A DNA stretch of 64,000 nt from Pedobacter sp. B4-66 (lineage in GTDB: Bacteria; Bacteroidota; Bacteroidia; Sphingobacteriales; Sphingobacteriaceae). Numbering within the stretch: the first letter of the stretch is position 1; every line of letters begins with the position of its first letter. Under the pieces are notes generated by a model. The model saw only the letters and a list, made by a program, of their open reading frames with translations. It did not search any database and was not told the DNA's origin. Of the stretch, positions 45,586 through 54,734 are shown one piece after another. The stretch covers positions 372,001 through 436,000 of the forward strand of contig NZ_JAFVME010000006.1 of assembly GCF_018492665.1 (NCBI RefSeq). Direction: 5' to 3'. The position numbers and the translations under genes are program-made.

Positions 45586-47862
45586 CTAATACCCAATAGC
45601 TCTTTTCAATTTAACAAACATTTTTTTGTTCGAACCATCTCTATTTGTTTTGTATAAGTTCCAATTATTGGCGTCAACAGTTTCCAAATGGAATGATTGC
45701 GTAGGGTCCGACAGCTGATCCTTTACCCATATCGGGAATGCACTGGCAGCTCTTGCATCTTCCCATGTTCTTATTGCTTTAAATATAGCGTCTTTCTGAG
45801 GGCAACTTTCAACATCCTTTTGATTTATTTTCAAACTGTATGTTGTACCAACCCCTACTGAAATGGCTTGTATATGCTCATATTCTTCAACTGTAGATTT
45901 GGCGTTGATTGGGAAATTGCCACCCATACCCACAGGAAAATAGTTAGCATAAGTTACATCACGTAGATCTTTCCCCTGACTAGTTGTGCTACCCCATTCG
46001 CGAGTTTCAGCATCATACAAATTCTTTCCACCACCAACATTCCAAATGCTTTGATAATGCCATGATCCTTCAGATAAAGTAGCACCTGTGAAGCGGATAT
46101 ATGGAACACCTAATTGCTTTGCTTTTTCAAACATTTTACCAAAGAAAAGTTTGGTCGAATAATAGCCATGTCCGTTATTAAACAAAAACTCTTGTCCATC
46201 AAAATCATAATAAGCAAGGCCATTGATTTTACAAATCTCAGCAAAGTGCTCCGCTATTTTGTCTTGCAATTGCATATTCGGAATAAGTCCATCATAACCA
46301 TAGTTAACCGTTACCTGAAGCTTATAAATAGTATCTCTGTTAGTATGATTTGATGGGGTAGTCTTCCAGTATCCTCGCTTTACATTTAAAAGTCGGTACG
46401 GTTTTTCTTTCGAAACACCCATATAATGGATAAGTTCCTTACCAATTTTAATCATATTTAAGTCCGCACAATGACCTTCCCAACTAGCAATCTCATCAAG
46501 ATGCGTTGGGTCGTCAACAAGAATAACTGTGTCAGCTGCACTGATACTTTTTACCAGCAAGCGTTTTTGCTGATAACACAAACTATCGCTTGGTATTGGA
46601 CTGGCATCCATTGTACCCGGAGCTAAAGCAGTAGTAATAGGAGTTCTACCTATGGTAATACCTTGTTTGGCTGCCATCTCCGAAAACTCCTTATGCGAAA
46701 CATTTCCGGTTGTTAATTTTATTGGTTTGTTCTCAAAATTCTTTCCATCAATATAACCTTTGTTACCACGATCAGCTCTTAAAAAGCCTTGATCATATAA
46801 ACTTATTGTTTTAAAACCCAATCTTGAGGTATAAGAAATTATGCTATCATTTAAATTACCACTGGTAAGAGCGTCAGGAACAAAAGCAGCAGGATCCTTT
46901 ATCCATTTTCCGTTAATGGTTGGATGAGGAAGCTTTTCCGCCAAAACAATTTTTTGAATCACATCCAATAAAGCTGTACTGTCCGGACTCCCCCATAAGG
47001 CTACAGATGATCCAATATAATCTACCGACAGTGGTTGCACTTGTATGTGATTTGGTTTATTGGCCTGCATAAGCGGCATAAGTGAAAAATTGATTTCTCT
47101 TTCAAAAGACCTGTTTCTTGATTGATAAGCAATGGATATTTGACCTTTCTTATCTACTAAGGCTGCATTACCATACATAATTCTATACCAGGGCTCCTTA
47201 TGTGCATAAAAAGCAACATCACTGATTCCATCTCCTCCTAGGGTAAAAATTTGTCCTTCGTGAAGGTTTTTAGGCAAAGGAAAACGCTTGGCATCCGGCG
47301 TATGTATAATATATTGAAAAGGAGCTGCATCACCAATAGTTTCAGCTAGTCCGCTTATAGTCTTGTCATTCAAAGCAAGCATACCAATTGCGTAGTTAAC
47401 CGTTTTGCTGGTGTCGCGGGCAACGCCGATAATTTCACCCATTAGGTTGGTAATGCTGGTGTGGTAGTTTCCCCACTGGATGACATCAATCCCGTTACGC
47501 GGTGAGAGCGATTGCAGTGTAAGTTTGAAATATTTCTTTTTTGGGGCGATACTGATTTTGGCAACTGAACCATTCGGATATTTAAGTACCATGATCTGGC
47601 TAGCCTGAGTATAGGTTGCGCTCGTTGGCTGGTAGTAAACGTTCTTTTTACTATCATATAAACTCATCACCGGAGAAGGCTTATCTGTAGGGCTAAATTC
47701 CCGATTAGGCTTAACCGTGATGTTTTTCATGCTGGTGATGTAGCCCTTGTTGTTGATCTGGATTTTAAAATAATCTGTGCTAAAATTGTACTGCGCAAAA
47801 ACCGATATTGGAATTGTTGTAACAAAAAAAACAATTACGATTTTAATGAAATTTAGTTTCAT
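45586..47862 (-). CDS. Uncharacterised exported glycosidase-like protein
   Basis: A 758-residue protein with signal peptide ending VFAQ. The N-terminal 25-280 is a beta domain (FKIQINNKGYITSMKNI). From about 295 the alternation looks like a TIM barrel (LGFKTISLYDQGF, GLAYYDFDGQEF), interrupted at about 438-500 by a small all-beta insertion (LIHYMGVSKEKPYRLLNVKRG). Asp553, Asp555 and Glu558 in YYDFDGQEF are the best catalytic candidates. I do not recognise a CAZy family. It is the first gene of the operon that ends with GH110 and has its own copy of the 26-bp element 73 nt upstream. Confidence 0.6.
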   Translation of the reverse strand: MKLNFIKIVIVFFVTTIPISVFAQYNFSTDYFKIQINNKGYITSMKNITVKPNREFSPTDKPSPVMSLYDSKKNVYYQPTSATYTQASQIMVLKYPNGSVAKISIAPKKKYFKLTLQSLSPRNGIDVIQWGNYHTSITNLMGEIIGVARDTSKTVNYAIGMLALNDKTISGLAETIGDAAPFQYIIHTPDAKRFPLPKNLHEGQIFTLGGDGISDVAFYAHKEPWYRIMYGNAALVDKKGQISIAYQSRNRSFEREINFSLMPLMQANKPNHIQVQPLSVDYIGSSVALWGSPDSTALLDVIQKIVLAEKLPHPTINGKWIKDPAAFVPDALTSGNLNDSIISYTSRLGFKTISLYDQGFLRADRGNKGYIDGKNFENKPIKLTTGNVSHKEFSEMAAKQGITIGRTPITTALAPGTMDASPIPSDSLCYQQKRLLVKSISAADTVILVDDPTHLDEIASWEGHCADLNMIKIGKELIHYMGVSKEKPYRLLNVKRGYWKTTPSNHTNRDTIYKLQVTVNYGYDGLIPNMQLQDKIAEHFAEICKINGLAYYDFDGQEFLFNNGHGYYSTKLFFGKMFEKAKQLGVPYIRFTGATLSEGSWHYQSIWNVGGGKNLYDAETREWGSTTSQGKDLRDVTYANYFPVGMGGNFPINAKSTVEEYEHIQAISVGVGTTYSLKINQKDVESCPQKDAIFKAIRTWEDARAASAFPIWVKDQLSDPTQSFHLETVDANNWNLYKTNRDGSNKKMFVKLKRAIGY

Positions 47863-47935
47863 AATGAATTGGTTATTTCAGTTGTGTGACCTGAGGCTAA
47901 GTTACCAATTCAACATGATTTAAAAATCCACTATT

Positions 47936-47961
47936 TTGACTAAAACTGATGAATTATTTGC
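47936..47961 (-). promoter_or_regulatory. PUL 2 26-bp element, copy 1
   Basis: Plus strand reads TTGACTA, then AAACTGATG, then AATTATTTGC. It matches the copy at 60785 at 19 of 26 positions, with the first seven bases (TTGACTA) and the last five (TTTGC) identical. It lies 73 nt upstream of the 758-residue gene and just downstream of the SusD terminator, as a promoter-proximal activator site would. Confidence 0.6.
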
Positions 47962-47975
47962 CTAACATATAAAAA

Positions 47976-47999
47976 ATGGCCGGAATTTCTTCCGGCCAT
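47976..47999 (-). terminator. Intrinsic terminator after SusD (PUL 2)
   Basis: Perfect 10-bp stem ATGGCCGGAA (47976-47985) and TTCCGGCCAT (47990-47999) with loop TTTC. On the minus strand it is followed by TTTTTATATG. It lies 37 nt past the SusD stop, separating the SusC/SusD transcript from the downstream glycosidase operon. Confidence 0.9.
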
Positions 48000-48036
48000 A
48001 ATTAAAACACTAACCTATATTTAAAAAATAAACAAC

Positions 48037-49896
48037 CTACTGTAATGGATCAAAAGTACCACCCCATTCCTTGTTTTGTGGCAATTGATCAGGTTCAATA
48101 GAAATTTGCGCAGGACTTAAAGAGTTAAACCAGTGATTAAGGCTCAAGTTATAAGTCTGATTGGTCGACGCTGTTTTATCCAGACTTTCTACAACAACTG
48201 CAGAGAATTTAGACCTTACCGAAGCGGTCATGATATTATCTGTGTTGCCAGGCAATGCCTGACCTTTATTTAGCATCAGGAATAAACCTCTTCTAGTTGA
48301 TTGAGCGTTCAGAATATCGTAACGTTTCCATCTTCTTAAATCATTAAACCTAAACCCTTCAAAAGCAAACTCTACCTGACGCTCATTCATAATCGCAGTA
48401 CGAATATCCGGCTGTCCAGCTGCGGTAATGCCATATTTCTGACCAGCACCAGGAGCTATGCCTGCACGTTGGCGAATAGCATACAAAGCGGTCAATGCCT
48501 CGTTACCACGACCTGTTTCATTTGCACATTCGGCAAGGTTTAAGAGTAGTTCGGCATAACGCATTGGCGAGAACCAACTTTTAGCACCAGATGCTACCCC
48601 TACTAAGGCATTTCTGTCTAAAAGCGTATCCAGACCTTTACGCTGGAAAAATCCTGTTACACCGTTTTCATCGCCATTTTGGATAACTGGAGAAATACCT
48701 GAGAATAAAGTATTATCTCTTGCCGGCAATACAGTACTTGGTGTTGCTGTTTCTTTCCATGTCCAGGCCTGCCAGTAAGAATGGGATCTTGGCGTTGTCA
48801 TTCCTATCACATTTACATCTGGTGTAGGATATACTGTTCCACCACACCAAATAGTTGCATAAAATCGATCGTCGCGATTGGTGTAAAAATCTGTTAAAAA
48901 CTGTTGATTATAAGCTGCATTAGCCAATTGGTTTTTATCAAACTGCATAGGGCTACCATCACGTTTTGGATAAGCAATCAATAATGGCAGTATTGGTTGA
49001 TCGGCATTGGTTGCTCCATTTGTAAACGCGATTGGTCTTATAGCGTTAAAGTTCATGTAACTATCCGGGTAGTAGAACTGCCTGGTCATGATTTGCTCCT
49101 TGTTCCTCGAATACCAAATTAACTTGTAGTTTGCAAACAACCCAAAACCTGCAGCATCTGCAGCTTGTACAGCAGCTTTAGCAGCGTTGTAGGCATTTCC
49201 CCATCTACCTTGATCATTTGTTGGGTTAAACAATGGGCTTGCATACCATAAAAGTACTCTCGCTTTAAAACCAAGTGCAGCAGCGCGGTTAATCCTCCCG
49301 TAATCAACTCCGCTGTAATTAGGTGGCAAAACGGGAGCAGCTTCATCCAGATCTTTTATAATTTGGGCAACACATTCAGATGTTTTACTGCGTGCTACTT
49401 TCAACGAATTTGGGTCGTTACCATCTTGGGTGTGCAAAATTAATGGTACACCGCCAACTGAACTTACCATCCTCCAATATGTCCAGGCGCGCCAAAATTT
49501 AGCCTCGCCTATTAACCTATTTTTGGTACTTGGACTTAACACCGATTCTGGTACACCTGCCAATTGATCCATAAAATAATTGGTTTTGTCTATATAAGTA
49601 TAATCCAGATTAGTGAAATTAACAGTCACATCGACTATACCCTGTTGGAAATTACCTAAGTTTCCTCCGGATGCATTAATACTCTCATCAGCATCTGCAC
49701 CACTTCCAAGCTGCCATCTAGGCATAAGCCCCCCATACACATCGTTCAAATAAGCCTTAATTAAAACAGAATCGGTCCATACATTCTGTGGATTTATGGC
49801 TCCCGTATTTTCATAATCCAATCCTTTTTTACAAGATGAGCCGAACACAATTAGGGCTACATAAAGGATAAATTTATTTTTATTTAGATATTTCAT
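48037..49896 (-). CDS. SusD/RagB family glycan-binding lipoprotein (PUL 2)
   Basis: A 619-residue lipoprotein with signal ending ALIVFGSSCKKGLDYENTG. The TPR-rich N-terminal region has IGEAKFWRAWTYWRMVSSVGGVP, and the RagB region has YAIRQRAGI and NERQVEFAFEGFRFNDLRRWKR. It is the surface partner of the SusC at 49922-53104, whose stop is 25 nt upstream. It is followed by a strong terminator. Confidence 0.94.
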   Translation of the reverse strand: MKYLNKNKFILYVALIVFGSSCKKGLDYENTGAINPQNVWTDSVLIKAYLNDVYGGLMPRWQLGSGADADESINASGGNLGNFQQGIVDVTVNFTNLDYTYIDKTNYFMDQLAGVPESVLSPSTKNRLIGEAKFWRAWTYWRMVSSVGGVPLILHTQDGNDPNSLKVARSKTSECVAQIIKDLDEAAPVLPPNYSGVDYGRINRAAALGFKARVLLWYASPLFNPTNDQGRWGNAYNAAKAAVQAADAAGFGLFANYKLIWYSRNKEQIMTRQFYYPDSYMNFNAIRPIAFTNGATNADQPILPLLIAYPKRDGSPMQFDKNQLANAAYNQQFLTDFYTNRDDRFYATIWCGGTVYPTPDVNVIGMTTPRSHSYWQAWTWKETATPSTVLPARDNTLFSGISPVIQNGDENGVTGFFQRKGLDTLLDRNALVGVASGAKSWFSPMRYAELLLNLAECANETGRGNEALTALYAIRQRAGIAPGAGQKYGITAAGQPDIRTAIMNERQVEFAFEGFRFNDLRRWKRYDILNAQSTRRGLFLMLNKGQALPGNTDNIMTASVRSKFSAVVVESLDKTASTNQTYNLSLNHWFNSLSPAQISIEPDQLPQNKEWGGTFDPLQ

Positions 49897-49921
49897 TTTG
49901 ATTTCCTTTTAATGTTAAAAT

Positions 49922-52900
49922 TTAGAACGTTACACTAACACCGGCATTGAATGATTTAACAATAGGGAATGCCGTGCCGCCGTCCATTTCAGGGTCATAG
50001 AATTTTTTATTGAATTTACTGATCACAAAAAGGTTAGATCCTGACACATAAAAACGAACATTGTTTAAGTATTTTTTATACAATTTTTGTGGGAGATTAT
50101 ACCCAACATTCAAAAACTTTAGGCGTAGAAAACTTGCATCTGCAAACCAAAAATTACTTGCACTAGTATTAACCGACCCCGCATCATCATTTGCGCTGTA
50201 GCGAAAAGGTAACCAGGCATTAGGATTTTCCGTACTCCATGATTGATCGGTCCATGGTCTCCACATCCTGTTCCATTCTACTCCTCCAGACAAATCCCTG
50301 AAAGATTTTTTATAGCCAAATGATCCATTAAAGTTCGCAGTAACACTTATCCCCTTCCATTCTGCATTTAAGTTTAAGCCTAATACTTTAGCATTATTGC
50401 TTTTATTCAGCACACTAATGTCGAAGTCATTGATTGTGTTGTCTCCATTAAAGTCCTTATACGCAAACTGCCCTGGTTTTGGAGCACGACCATTGAAATT
50501 GTATCCTGGATGTGCCGCCAGCAAAGCATCAACATCGGCTTGCGATCTAAGCAAATGATCAACTGTGTAACCCGTAATCATGTTAGAAGAACGACCACTT
50601 CCAATTTGATTTTGATAATCATAAGTAATATTTTGATCTCTTACCACATACCATGCATCACCGTAAGTAGCATTTAGACCTATATCATACTTAAATTCAC
50701 CAACGTTATTACTATAGTTTAAACTTAGATCAATACCATTTGCTTTCATTTTGCCATAATTTACTGATGGTAAAGGGCGACTAAAAGTTGGTGGTGTACT
50801 TTGGATCCTTGTGCTTAAAATATCATAAGTGAGGGTATGCCAATATTCTGCTGTAGCAGTAAAGTGTTTTAAGAAACTGATATCGACACCAAAATTTTTG
50901 TTCAAGTATTTTTCCCAGGTAATATTCAGATTCGGAAATACATTATATCGTATACCTGGATTAAGTGAAGGTGTCTCGCCAAAAATTGCATTGTTCCCTG
51001 GAACGTAATTATCTTCATATTGCCAGCGTTTGGCATTCGCATCATCTTTTGCACCATTTGGATCTATCGCGACAAAGTCATTACCCGTTAGTCCAACTGA
51101 AGCCCTTAATTTTAATGACTCTACTCCTTTTACCTTGCTAAAGAAATTTTCTTTAGAAATAATCCAGGCTGCAGATGCCGAAGGAAAGAACCCCCAACGT
51201 TTATCTACCGGGAAATTTACCGAACCATCGTAACGATAAGTAAATGTAGCCACGTACTTATCTGAATAATCGTAGGCAAATTGCCCAACATATGATTTAC
51301 GACCTGTTGTTGGTAAGAAACCATAAGTGTTACTAATACCCTTTGTAGCTGTACCATTTACAATACCCCCACCTCCGGTAGAAGCCCACCATTGATCGGT
51401 CGTGTAAATAGGGAAACCATTGATAATGGCATCTATGCCGTCGTAATTCCTTTCCTGACGCTCATATACCAATGCTGCATTAACATGATGTTCACCAAAA
51501 TTTCTTTCAAAATTTAGCTGAAAATTCAATTGATCCTCCTGATTCCAGGCCGACAGTTTTTCTATACTAGAACTATGTGCAGTAAGACGCTGTCCAACAA
51601 TAGTATTCAAATCCCAAATAACAGGCTCAATCTGTTTCAATTGGTAATAGGTAAAAGGATGTGAATATATTTTTTGATTACTGTTGTTGAAAGTTTTTAT
51701 ATAACCTACTTTAGCACTTAATCCTTGTAAAAAGGGCGCCTTATAAGTTATATTTAAGTTAACAACAGATTTGATGGCTTCCGAATTGTTGTAACCTGCC
51801 AATCCATCTGCTTCACCTGATTTGTTGGAAATCCAAAAATAATCTACAGGCAAACCAGTTGCAGTAAACGACGGCATGTAAGGTTGCCATACCAGGAGTT
51901 TAGGATACATATCTCCTGACCAATTGCCTTGAGGCGAATTAAATTTATTGTTGTTTAAGCTAAGACCTGCAAAAACGGTTACATCTTTGGTAAGGTTAGC
52001 CGTTATATTTGTTCTAACATTATATTTTTTTTCGTTGGTATTCTTGATAAAAGTTTCTTGATTTACATAAGAGGCTCCGATAAAATATTGAAGTTTATCT
52101 GTACCGCCTGATGCACTTAAATTATGTGTAGTAATGGAAGGATTTACATAAACATCTTTTAAGAGATCAAAGCCATAACCCTTGCCACCACCAAAATCTG
52201 TATCTTTGAAGTAAGCTTTTGCCGTCTCGGTCCAGGGAGTGTTTGCAGGCCCACCAGCTTCACCCCAAATTCTGTTTTGAATCTGTCCCCATTCCATAAT
52301 ACTTGTTAGCTCCATATTTTTTCCACGGACATCTCGCCCGGTGTTCACAGAATAGTTAACAGATACTTGACCTGCTTTACCGCGTTTGGTCGTAACTAAT
52401 ACTACACCCGAGCCCGCACGAGCACCATATGCAGCAGTAGTAGCGGCATCTTTTAAAATGGTTACTTCTTCAACGTCATTAGGACTTAAATTGTTGAATT
52501 CCGCAGCATCATTAGTAACCTTTCCATCAATCACATACAAAGTCGGAGCAGCATTCCATGAACTTGGTGTTCTTATTCTAATACCAGGCTGTTCACCAGG
52601 TTTGCCATTAGGTGTAGAAACATACAAGCCGGCCATTCTACCTGCCAATAAATTACCAACTGATGTAGTCGGGATTTCTGTATCTGTTTGTGTAAATTTA
52701 ACAGAAGCTACTGACCCGCTCAAAAGTGCTTTCTTTTGCTTTGAATAACCGACAATTACCGTTTCCTGCAACCCAACAGTAGTAGAGACCATTTCTACTA
52801 CCATTCCCTGTTTAGCTGCAACAGTTACAGCTTCGTAACCGGTCATTGTAATTTTTAGCTTTGCCCCATTAGGCACGACAATTGTAAATTTACCATCCCC

Positions 52901-53104
52901 ATCAGCTTGTACCAGGGCGGTAGCAGCCTCATTTTCCTTGCCTGGTGTACCTGCAATAGCAATTGTGGCACCTGCCAAAGGGACTTTCCCTTCTGAATCA
53001 ACTACTGTCCCTGATATTTTTACTTGCGCAAAAACATACTGGGATTGTAGTAACATGAAGACGATTCCGAGCACCCGCAAGTGCATTTGTAAAATTCCTT
53101 TCAT
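49922..53104 (-). CDS. SusC/RagA TonB-linked outer-membrane transporter (PUL 2)
   Basis: A 1060-residue protein. Signal peptide ends SQYVFAQ, directly followed by a carboxypeptidase-regulatory-like domain (VKISGTVVDSEGKVPLAGA), a TonB box (ETVIVGYSKQKK), plug (LYVIDGKVTNDAAEFNNLS) and barrel ending FNAGVSVTF. There is no STN domain, so sigma/anti-sigma signalling is not expected, which fits control by the divergent AraC gene. It imports an oligosaccharide with SusD. The leader is unusually long and contains a hairpin at 53132-53150. Confidence 0.94.
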   Translation of the reverse strand: MKGILQMHLRVLGIVFMLLQSQYVFAQVKISGTVVDSEGKVPLAGATIAIAGTPGKENEAATALVQADGDGKFTIVVPNGAKLKITMTGYEAVTVAAKQGMVVEMVSTTVGLQETVIVGYSKQKKALLSGSVASVKFTQTDTEIPTTSVGNLLAGRMAGLYVSTPNGKPGEQPGIRIRTPSSWNAAPTLYVIDGKVTNDAAEFNNLSPNDVEEVTILKDAATTAAYGARAGSGVVLVTTKRGKAGQVSVNYSVNTGRDVRGKNMELTSIMEWGQIQNRIWGEAGGPANTPWTETAKAYFKDTDFGGGKGYGFDLLKDVYVNPSITTHNLSASGGTDKLQYFIGASYVNQETFIKNTNEKKYNVRTNITANLTKDVTVFAGLSLNNNKFNSPQGNWSGDMYPKLLVWQPYMPSFTATGLPVDYFWISNKSGEADGLAGYNNSEAIKSVVNLNITYKAPFLQGLSAKVGYIKTFNNSNQKIYSHPFTYYQLKQIEPVIWDLNTIVGQRLTAHSSSIEKLSAWNQEDQLNFQLNFERNFGEHHVNAALVYERQERNYDGIDAIINGFPIYTTDQWWASTGGGGIVNGTATKGISNTYGFLPTTGRKSYVGQFAYDYSDKYVATFTYRYDGSVNFPVDKRWGFFPSASAAWIISKENFFSKVKGVESLKLRASVGLTGNDFVAIDPNGAKDDANAKRWQYEDNYVPGNNAIFGETPSLNPGIRYNVFPNLNITWEKYLNKNFGVDISFLKHFTATAEYWHTLTYDILSTRIQSTPPTFSRPLPSVNYGKMKANGIDLSLNYSNNVGEFKYDIGLNATYGDAWYVVRDQNITYDYQNQIGSGRSSNMITGYTVDHLLRSQADVDALLAAHPGYNFNGRAPKPGQFAYKDFNGDNTINDFDISVLNKSNNAKVLGLNLNAEWKGISVTANFNGSFGYKKSFRDLSGGVEWNRMWRPWTDQSWSTENPNAWLPFRYSANDDAGSVNTSASNFWFADASFLRLKFLNVGYNLPQKLYKKYLNNVRFYVSGSNLFVISKFNKKFYDPEMDGGTAFPIVKSFNAGVSVTF

Positions 53105-53131
53105 ACGTTATTAGTTTATGGTTATATCTGG

Positions 53132-53150
53132 GGCATGTTGTATACATGCC
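53132..53150. promoter_or_regulatory. Hairpin in the susC leader (PUL 2)
   Basis: GGCATGT (53132-53138) and ACATGCC (53144-53150) form a perfect 7-bp stem with loop TGTAT, 27 nt before the susC ATG. It could be an operator or an RNA hairpin near the ribosome entry site. Confidence 0.4.
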
Positions 53151-53221
53151 AATCAAGAATAAATTGAAAGAAAAAAACACCTGAAAACCACAACGATCTT
53201 AACAAATACCTGTGCTATTTT

Positions 53222-53235
53222 GCTAAGCGCTTAGC
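53222..53235. promoter_or_regulatory. 14-bp perfect palindrome, LacI-type operator candidate
   Basis: GCTAAGCGCTTAGC is a perfect palindrome in the 320-bp gap between the SusC and AraC starts. Its centre AAGCGCTT fits the LacI/GalR-style AAnCGnTT core. No LacI-family gene is in the window, so the binder would be encoded elsewhere. Confidence 0.45.
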
Positions 53236-53305
53236 CTTCGTTTTTATTCATTCTACCCACCAATAAACTTCCAACTGAGAATATGCGGCTACTTCTAATG
53301 TTAAT

Positions 53306-53331
53306 TTGATAGTTTGTAATGTTTTTTTTGC
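53306..53331. promoter_or_regulatory. PUL 2 26-bp element, copy 2
   Basis: Reads TTGATAGTTT then GTAATG, eight T, GC on the plus strand. The last 16 bases are identical to the copy at 60785-60810 and the whole matches it at 22 of 26. It lies 201 nt upstream of the susC ATG and 93 nt upstream of the AraC ATG, so it could serve both. The rest of the 53105-53424 gap holds the palindrome and hairpin listed separately and no coding frame. Confidence 0.7.
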
Positions 53332-53424
53332 TTCCCAATCTTTATCGTAAGTCGAATAATCGATATTCAAATCATTTAGATTTTTTTTCTTAGCTTTACT
53401 TCTAAACCAAATGAATCACCTGAA

Positions 53425-54291
53425 ATGCAGTATATCTACGAAAACTTCACCTTTCCGCCTGAACAATCATTTACCGTACGATCAGAAATTCTAGAGGTAA
53501 AAAAGTATACTTCATTAAAGTCTCACGTTAATTTTGAGATTGCATTGATAGAAAACTGTTGTGGAAAACGCTTTATTGGCGATCACATAGAAGATTTTTC
53601 GGGAACAGAACTCGTACTTCTAGGAAGTTATTTACCACATTGCTGGCAATATTATAATGCCATAGATGATAAGGTACAACCTCAGGCAGTTGTGGTGCAC
53701 TTCTTTCCTGACTTTCTGGGAAAAGATTTGCTAGCTAAACCTGAAGCAGTTCATTTAAATTCTCTTTTCGAAAATGCAGCAAAAGGTCTTTTATTTACGG
53801 GTCCTACAGTGGCCAGAGCAAAAATAATATTAAACCAGATGTTATTTGAAACAGGATTGTCTCGTGCTGCGTTAATGCTCCAGCTTTTGGATGTTCTCGC
53901 TCAGTCTACCTCTTGTAAAAGCCTGTCCTCTCCTTCTTTTAATATTATTGAAACTTCAACGGAAGCAACCAAGATCAACCGTGTATTCGACTATATATTC
54001 AAGCATTTCAAAGAAGATATTTCTTTGCAGGATGTTGCTTCAATTATCCCCATGTCAACAGCCGCTTTCTGCAGATTCTTTAAGCTTAAAACCAACAGAA
54101 CTTTAGTTGAATTTATAAAAGAAATAAGAGTTGGACATGCAGCCAAGTTATTAATGGAAGGCAACCATAATATAACAGAAACCTGTTACAAAAGTGGATA
54201 CAACAATATCTCAAACTTTAACAAGCATTTTAAAGAAGTAAAGGGTTTATCTCCAAGAGACTTTACTAAACTATATAAAATTACCGCTTAA
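53425..54291 (+). CDS. AraC family transcriptional regulator of PUL 2
   Basis: A 288-residue protein. The N-terminal sensor (about 1-170) is a cupin of the type seen in Bacteroidota sugar regulators: GKRFIGDHIEDFSGTELVLL, then GSYLPHCWQY with a His in the pocket. The C-terminal 190-285 is the double helix-turn-helix (ISLQDVASIIPMSTAAFCRF, ITETCYKSGYNNISNFNKHF, then GLSPRDF). It is divergent from susC and is the only regulator in PUL 2, so it is the best candidate to bind the three 26-bp elements. The inducer is probably a sugar from the target glycan. It converges with the mutarotase gene (1 nt apart) with no terminator seen. Confidence 0.88.
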   Translation: MQYIYENFTFPPEQSFTVRSEILEVKKYTSLKSHVNFEIALIENCCGKRFIGDHIEDFSGTELVLLGSYLPHCWQYYNAIDDKVQPQAVVVHFFPDFLGKDLLAKPEAVHLNSLFENAAKGLLFTGPTVARAKIILNQMLFETGLSRAALMLQLLDVLAQSTSCKSLSSPSFNIIETSTEATKINRVFDYIFKHFKEDISLQDVASIIPMSTAAFCRFFKLKTNRTLVEFIKEIRVGHAAKLLMEGNHNITETCYKSGYNNISNFNKHFKEVKGLSPRDFTKLYKITA

Positions 54292-54292
54292 A

Positions 54293-54727
54293 CTAATTAT
54301 TGTTGAACTTGTAAAAAGGAGTTACTTCAACCCACTTCTGTCCTTCAGTTGTTCCATTAACTCCTTTTTGGTAAGTATTCATTAGTTTATTCCATTCCAC
54401 GCAGCGAGGGCTATAAGATTCTGCTAACTTTCCCATTTCATTTAAATCCGCATTTTTAGGTACTGTTATTGTCATAACAATAAGATCGTTGAAACGATAA
54501 AGCGTAATACTTTTATAGCCTGCTTTTTTAAATCCAGCTTCTACCTCAGGCCAAATTTGTTTATGGTATTCTAAATACTCACTTAGCTTTTTATTGTTAT
54601 CCACGGTATTTACCACAAATACTTTCTCTACAAGTTCAGCCTCTTTATGGTTAGAGTCAGCAGGCTTACACATCATAAAAGAACAGGTAAAAATTATTAA
54701 TGCAAACTGTAGAAATATTTTTTTCAT
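54293..54727 (-). CDS. L-rhamnose/L-fucose mutarotase-like protein with lipoprotein signal
   Basis: A 144-residue protein. Residues about 30-140 match the RhaM fold: EYLEYHKQIWPEVEAGFKKAG, SITLYRFNDLIVMTITVPKN, WNKLMNT and VEVTPFYKF, including the IWPEV block. Known RhaM enzymes are cytosolic and interconvert alpha and beta anomers of L-rhamnose. Here MKKIFLQFALIIFTCSFMMCKP adds an export signal with a possible lipidated Cys20. It is the last gene of the operon, 7 nt after the symporter, so it may act in the periplasm before uptake. The sugar is not certain. Confidence 0.78.
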   Translation of the reverse strand: MKKIFLQFALIIFTCSFMMCKPADSNHKEAELVEKVFVVNTVDNNKKLSEYLEYHKQIWPEVEAGFKKAGYKSITLYRFNDLIVMTITVPKNADLNEMGKLAESYSPRCVEWNKLMNTYQKGVNGTTEGQKWVEVTPFYKFNNN

Positions 54728-54734
54728 CGAAGTA

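Noticed and set aside
51030..51233. Opposite-strand frame inside susC (and similar frames elsewhere)
   Set aside because: These frames lie inside strong genes, have no signal, motif or promoter, and are shadows of the coding strand.
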